DNA of 64,000 nucleotides from the NCBI GenBank assembly GCA_019090615.1, contig JAHRVQ010000026.1, positions 30,346 to 94,345 on the forward strand, given 5' to 3'. This DNA comes from Pseudomonadales bacterium (GTDB lineage Bacteria > Pseudomonadota > Gammaproteobacteria > Pseudomonadales > Azotimanducaceae). Shown one piece after another: positions 60,886-64,000 of the stretch. Within the stretch, counting starts at the first letter, position 1. Each line of letters starts with the position of its first letter. The notes under the pieces are model-generated. The model saw only the letters and a list, made by a program, of their open reading frames with translations, did no database searches and was not told the DNA's origin. The position numbers were made by a program, and so were the translations under genes.

Positions 60886-61348
60886 ATGGAGACAAAAACG
60901 GACTACCTGGTCATCTATGGGCATGGCGTTCAGCGACGTCATCATGACGGACAGTGACAAGCACATCACTATTGCGGACAAACAGGACCGACCAGGGGGG
61001 CACTGGAACCATAGTTATCCGTTTGTGAGGCTGCACCAGCCCTCTTCGTTTTACGGCGTGAATTCACGTGACCTGGGTAGTAATAACATCGATGTCACCA
61101 GCTGGAACGAAGGTCTATACGAACTCGCTTCTGGTACCGAGGTTGTCACCTACTTTGACACCGTAATGCGTCAGCAGTTTATACCCAGCGGGCGCATGCA
61201 ATACTTCCCAATGTCAGAGTACCTGGGCGATGGCAAGATTCGTTCGCTGGTTTCAGGTGCTGAACACACCCTTGAGGTTTCGCAGAAAACTATTGATGCC
61301 TCTTATATGAATATCGCTGTGCCATCAATGCGCAAACCGCCCTCCTGA
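60886..61348 (+). pseudogene. FAD/NAD(P)-binding oxidoreductase, truncated and lacking its glycine motif
   Basis: METKTDYLVI (from 60886) should lead into the dinucleotide-binding GxGxxG loop, but about 11 bp are missing and the frame shifts to GMAFSDVIMTDSDKHI. The rest, GGHWNHSYPFVRLHQPSSFYGV, SWNEGLYELASGTEV and VMRQQFIPSGRMQYFPMSEYLGDG, is typical of flavoprotein oxidoreductases. Intact homologues are about three times longer. The frame ends at PSMRKPPS. It is probably nonfunctional. Confidence 0.7.
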
Positions 61349-61358
61349 GGACCTAATA

Positions 61359-61565
61359 ATGCCCTTAAAAATAAACCATCTGCAGACACATTGGCATGCG
61401 GCTGATGCCGAGTTAATCATTGATTTTTTAGATGAGTTACGTCATGTACTTTGCCAGGCCTACGGCGAGGATATTGCCGAGCTGCATCGGTCTGACGAAG
61501 AGCAAAATCCACTGCAGATTGATGAATCAGGCGGCCCAGCATTTGATGATCAGATTGAGTTCTGA
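61359..61565 (+). CDS. small protein of unknown function
   Basis: 68 residues, acidic, with INHLQTHWHAADAELIIDFLDEL and a polar C-terminus QIDESGGPAFDDQIEF. GAGG lies eight bases before ATG. No family recognised. It starts 10 bp after the broken oxidoreductase, so it may be a survivor of the same operon. Confidence 0.55.
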   Translation: MPLKINHLQTHWHAADAELIIDFLDELRHVLCQAYGEDIAELHRSDEEQNPLQIDESGGPAFDDQIEF

Positions 61566-61642
61566 CCTGGATTAGATAACCGAGGCCACTCAATGGCCTA
61601 CAGCCCGCATTAAACTCAGCGGCAAATAACCGCGGTTTTGGG

Positions 61643-62338
61643 GTGGCGTTAACAACAGCCTTCGCCGCAGATAGCGACCGCCGGGGGAACAATCCCTCAA
61701 TAGTTGCATCAGTTGACAGTGATTCCCCAAAGGACAGCGAGGAGACAATACTGCTGAGTATTACGATATCCTATGATTCATCGCTTAAACACCCACGCCT
61801 AAAAAACCTTCCCTGTTTTATTCACGGCAGCCCCAAGTCATTTGGTGATGAGTATCTGCATAGACAGGAGGTCCTAACGAACTTCTTGATACAGGAATCA
61901 TTCGGCTCATTTCCCGGAACGCAACTCATCTTCGATCACCTCACTGAAGTCATATTTGTTCAATTCCTCAGAGTGCACATGCTTAAGATGAAACATTCCC
62001 ACGGCTTCTTGGCTGCACTCTCCGACTCTCACATAGGTGTGGCGCTGAACCTGATCCACATGGGGACGGATCAAAAATGGACTGTTGAGGCTTTGTCCCG
62101 GGCCTCTGCAATGGGACGCACTGCTTTTACACAGAAGTTTGTCGATATGGTCGGGGACACCCCTAAACCCTACTTAACCAATACGCGCTTGATGAAAGCA
62201 AAGGTCAAACTGCAGAACAGTAATGATTCAATGCTGAGCATTGCTGAGTGCGCTGGCTACGCCTCTGAAGCGGCTTTTGGAAAAGCGATAAAAAAGCTTT
62301 TTAATAAAACGCCTGGCGAGTTACGCAAACAGCCCTGA
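61643..62338 (+). CDS. AraC-family regulator, N-terminally truncated
   Basis: 231 residues from GTG. The end of a cupin_6-type effector domain is visible (LKHPRLKNLPCFIHG, LTEVIFVQFLRVHML). An AraC HTH pair follows: WTVEALSRASAMGRTAFTQKF and MLSIAECAGYASEAAFGKAIKK. The first part of the cupin domain (about 80 residues in homologues) is missing, and the initial 25 residues have no resemblance to it. It could be a decayed gene or start elsewhere. It should bind DNA if expressed. It is not the same subfamily as the broken AraC gene nearby. Confidence 0.7.
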   Translation: MALTTAFAADSDRRGNNPSIVASVDSDSPKDSEETILLSITISYDSSLKHPRLKNLPCFIHGSPKSFGDEYLHRQEVLTNFLIQESFGSFPGTQLIFDHLTEVIFVQFLRVHMLKMKHSHGFLAALSDSHIGVALNLIHMGTDQKWTVEALSRASAMGRTAFTQKFVDMVGDTPKPYLTNTRLMKAKVKLQNSNDSMLSIAECAGYASEAAFGKAIKKLFNKTPGELRKQP

Positions 62339-62382
62339 CACTACTCAAATTTATGGAATCTTTGAACATGGCAGAATAACAT

Positions 62383-62613
62383 TCATGCCGCTTCAATCTT
62401 CAGCCTTTCAGCTAACCAAATTTTAATGACAGCCTGCCTGGATACACCCATGCTAGCAGCAGCTTTATCCAAGTCACCAATCATCCAAACGGGGAAATCA
62501 ACGTTAACTCTCTCTTTTTCAATGTTAGGCCGCGAGACCTTTTCCAGATCGAAATGTTGAAGAATGTCATCAGCACCATCATCGAATTTTTTATCTAAAC
62601 TCTTAGCTTTCAT
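62383..62613 (-). CDS. brnA: BrnA-like antitoxin
   Basis: 76 residues from ATG at 62613, GAGG nine bases upstream, inside the last codons of the toxin gene (11-bp overlap). The C-terminal VDFPVWMIGDLDKAAASMGVSRQAVIKIWLAERL is a ribbon-helix-helix of the CopG/BrnA type. It should bind BrnT and repress the promoter. A longer start (62712) would overlap the toxin by 110 bp and is rejected. Confidence 0.88.
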   Translation of the reverse strand: MKAKSLDKKFDDGADDILQHFDLEKVSRPNIEKERVNVDFPVWMIGDLDKAAASMGVSRQAVIKIWLAERLKIEAA

Positions 62614-62872
62614 AAAGTTCAACCTCTTGTTTTCTCGACCGACGAACTGAAATAATACGAGTGATATTTGGTTCTCGATGAGTTGTAATTGCCGTCCAAT
62701 GCTTTGATCCAATTAGCCCAATATATAGAAACCGAGACTCTTTAATGGTATTTACAATGGAAGGAATTTCCAGAATAAATCTATCTTGCCAAAGCGCTTG
62801 CGCTTCTTCAAAATTTATACCGTGTTTCGTTTTGTTCGAAGCGCTTTTACGTTTATCATAGTCAAAATTCAT
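62603..62872 (-). CDS. brnT: BrnT-type toxin
   Basis: 89 residues from ATG at 62872. NFDYDKRKSASNKTKHGINFEEAQALW, SRFLYIGLIGSKHW and IISVRRSRKQEVELYES match BrnT, a RelE-fold RNA-cutting toxin. It precedes brnA as usual in BrnTA. No ribosome site is seen, because the start lies in the palindrome that also holds the -10 box, so the transcript may be leaderless. Confidence 0.9.
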   Translation of the reverse strand: MNFDYDKRKSASNKTKHGINFEEAQALWQDRFILEIPSIVNTIKESRFLYIGLIGSKHWTAITTHREPNITRIISVRRSRKQEVELYES

Positions 62873-62891
62873 GGTATATATATTATACCAT
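62871..62891 (-). promoter_or_regulatory. BrnTA promoter/operator palindrome
   Basis: Inverted repeat ATGGTATA/TATACCAT (62871-62878 with 62884-62891, five-base spacer). It contains the minus-strand -10-like box TATAAT and touches the toxin start codon. A TTGAAC 14 bp before the -10 is a poor -35. The usual autorepression by BrnA fits this site. Confidence 0.65.
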
Positions 62892-63661
62892 TTCATATCT
62901 AGTTCAAGTCGTAGACTAAATAGATCTCTAGAGCAGCATCGGTGTAATTCTCGATATTTCCACCATCAGCCATCCACACGACCCCTTACAAAACGCGATA
63001 TTCGTGACTCTTCTCAAATCTTCAAGGTAGGCCAATCAGTCTGAAATTCCCCGTGTGGGTGACCTGGGCGGCCCCGTTATTCCACCTCTGGCCACCATTA
63101 ACCTTCGCATTTCTTGCGGGGTTCATAGAATCCACGATATTCCACCTTTGTTAAACCAGGGTAGAAATGTCGTCATTATCCCATGGTCCACCATGGAAGC
63201 CACGTAGCCTGTGGTTACCGGAGGGATTTGAAAGTGTGTCAAACAAACTAACAGAGCATTCTTGTTAGCAAGGGAAGTCCACCTTCCCAGGCACCCGCGA
63301 GGATTCGATATATTTGATATTCAAGACTAGTCCGCTGTTTTGCCACCGCCTTTGGGCTTCAACATCAAACGCTTGAAGTAACCATCCAAGCCGGTTTGTT
63401 TAAACGTAAACAATTTGTTGGCTGCATATTCTGGCCCAAGACATCGCCTTGGCCTTGAACTCAAGCACTCGATGCTGCATTTCTGTTCGTTGGGTCATGA
63501 GGGCGCCGCTGACAGGTCAGATATTAATTCGGCTGGCTGCGTCGTTTTCATAATGCGACCAAGATAGCCTTTAAAATGCGGAATTCCCTGCTCGTGGTCA
63601 AGAAACGGTATTGGCAAATTAACTGCGCTTAGGCCAATACTCTAAGATGAATAATTCTACA
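62892..63661. other. region of degraded mobile DNA
   Basis: No intact gene. 63050-63150 has GGTGGAATAACGGGGCC and similar tracts that resemble the noncoding end of IS21-type elements (weak). A minus-strand small gene (63497 to 63327, MTQRTEMQHRVLEFKAK... FKQTGLDGYFKRL) is broken by a frameshift near 63430 and is not recognised. Confidence 0.35.
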
Positions 63662-63925
63662 ATGTACAAACGAGACCGGTTCCCGCCCGAAATCATCCAA
63701 TAGGCAGTGTGGTTGTATTTTAGATTCAATCTCAGTCATCGCGATATCGAAGATTTACTGGCCCAACGTGGAATCATTGTCACACGCGAATCAATCAGGT
63801 TGTGGTGCAATAAGTTTGGATCGAAAATTGCCGCCAGATTGCGTAGAAAACACCAAGGATATAGGGATACATTCTTCATTGATGAGGTTTTTATCAAGAT
63901 TGATGGCAAACTGTTCTGGTCAACT
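63662..63925 (+). pseudogene. IS6 family transposase, N-terminal fragment
   Basis: MYKRDRFPPEIIQ is followed by an in-frame TAG, then AVWLYFRFNLSHRDIEDLLAQRGI, VTRESIRLWCNKFG and YRDTFFIDEVFIKIDGKL, the N-terminal and first catalytic-Asp region of IS6/IS26-type transposases. After GKL the sequence departs from the family (expected HYLWRAVDQDG), so the remainder is deleted. No left inverted repeat was found. Confidence 0.8.
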
Positions 63926-64000
63926 AATACCGGACACTTTTATTTTACAATTCGTTCACTAACGCACTTCGTTTATTAGGCGCTGTAAGCGGTTGCCGAA

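Overview
The window looks like chromosomal DNA of a Gram-negative gammaproteobacterium, probably marine or aquatic. Inference for this: a cytochrome c oxidase locus, a PHA-regulator gene (phaR), periplasmic zinc uptake with an outer-membrane porin, a giant RTX-type surface protein, a PEP-CTERM protein and moderate GC. I saw no rRNA, tRNA, CRISPR array or replication origin.

Layout. 0-2 kb: end of an acyl-CoA synthetase gene, a small coiled-coil protein and folK. 2.3-5.3 kb (minus): lipoprotein cupredoxin, an unusual multicopper oxidase and a membrane-anchored protein. 5.8-10.8 kb (plus): a cytochrome c oxidase operon (subunit II fused to two c-type haem domains, subunit I, two subunit-III-like proteins, subunit IV), followed by a convergent free dihaem cytochrome. 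11.9-14.6 kb: a conserved membrane protein, a zinc alcohol dehydrogenase and a tiny biotinyl-domain protein. 14.7-19.3 kb (minus): a Gld-type ABC exporter with DUF4340 and GldG-like partners. 20-25 kb: HAD phosphatase, phaR, a candidate structured RNA, an SDR, a secreted metallopeptidase and a RAYT transposase. 25.1-29.2 kb (minus): an exported protein, then zinc ABC permease, binding protein, porin and DUF2946-like protein, with no ATPase gene. 29.3-34.3 kb: a NYN-domain protein, an adenylate-forming ligase and a SufS-like enzyme, between two decayed transposases.

34.4-56.1 kb is the most striking part. A 5,345-residue LEPR-XLL/RTX protein is followed on the same strand by three adaptor-type proteins: GAF-HlyD, PqqD-like/M50/HlyD, and HlyD, then DUF3467. 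There is no HlyB-type ABC ATPase and no TolC gene in the window. I propose a linked export or maturation set for the giant protein. Its C-terminus carries a metzincin-like zinc motif, and a perfect 22-bp palindrome lies just upstream of its start.

56.2-64 kb is a decayed accessory region. It has an antitoxin gene interrupted by an internally deleted IS1380-type element with 13-bp terminal inverted repeats, a PEP-CTERM protein, VapBC and BrnTA modules, broken AraC and FAD-oxidoreductase genes, and an IS6 transposase fragment.

A recurring oddity is the number of short tandem duplications (11-21 bp units). Copies inside reading frames keep frame; copies in spacers or dead genes often do not.
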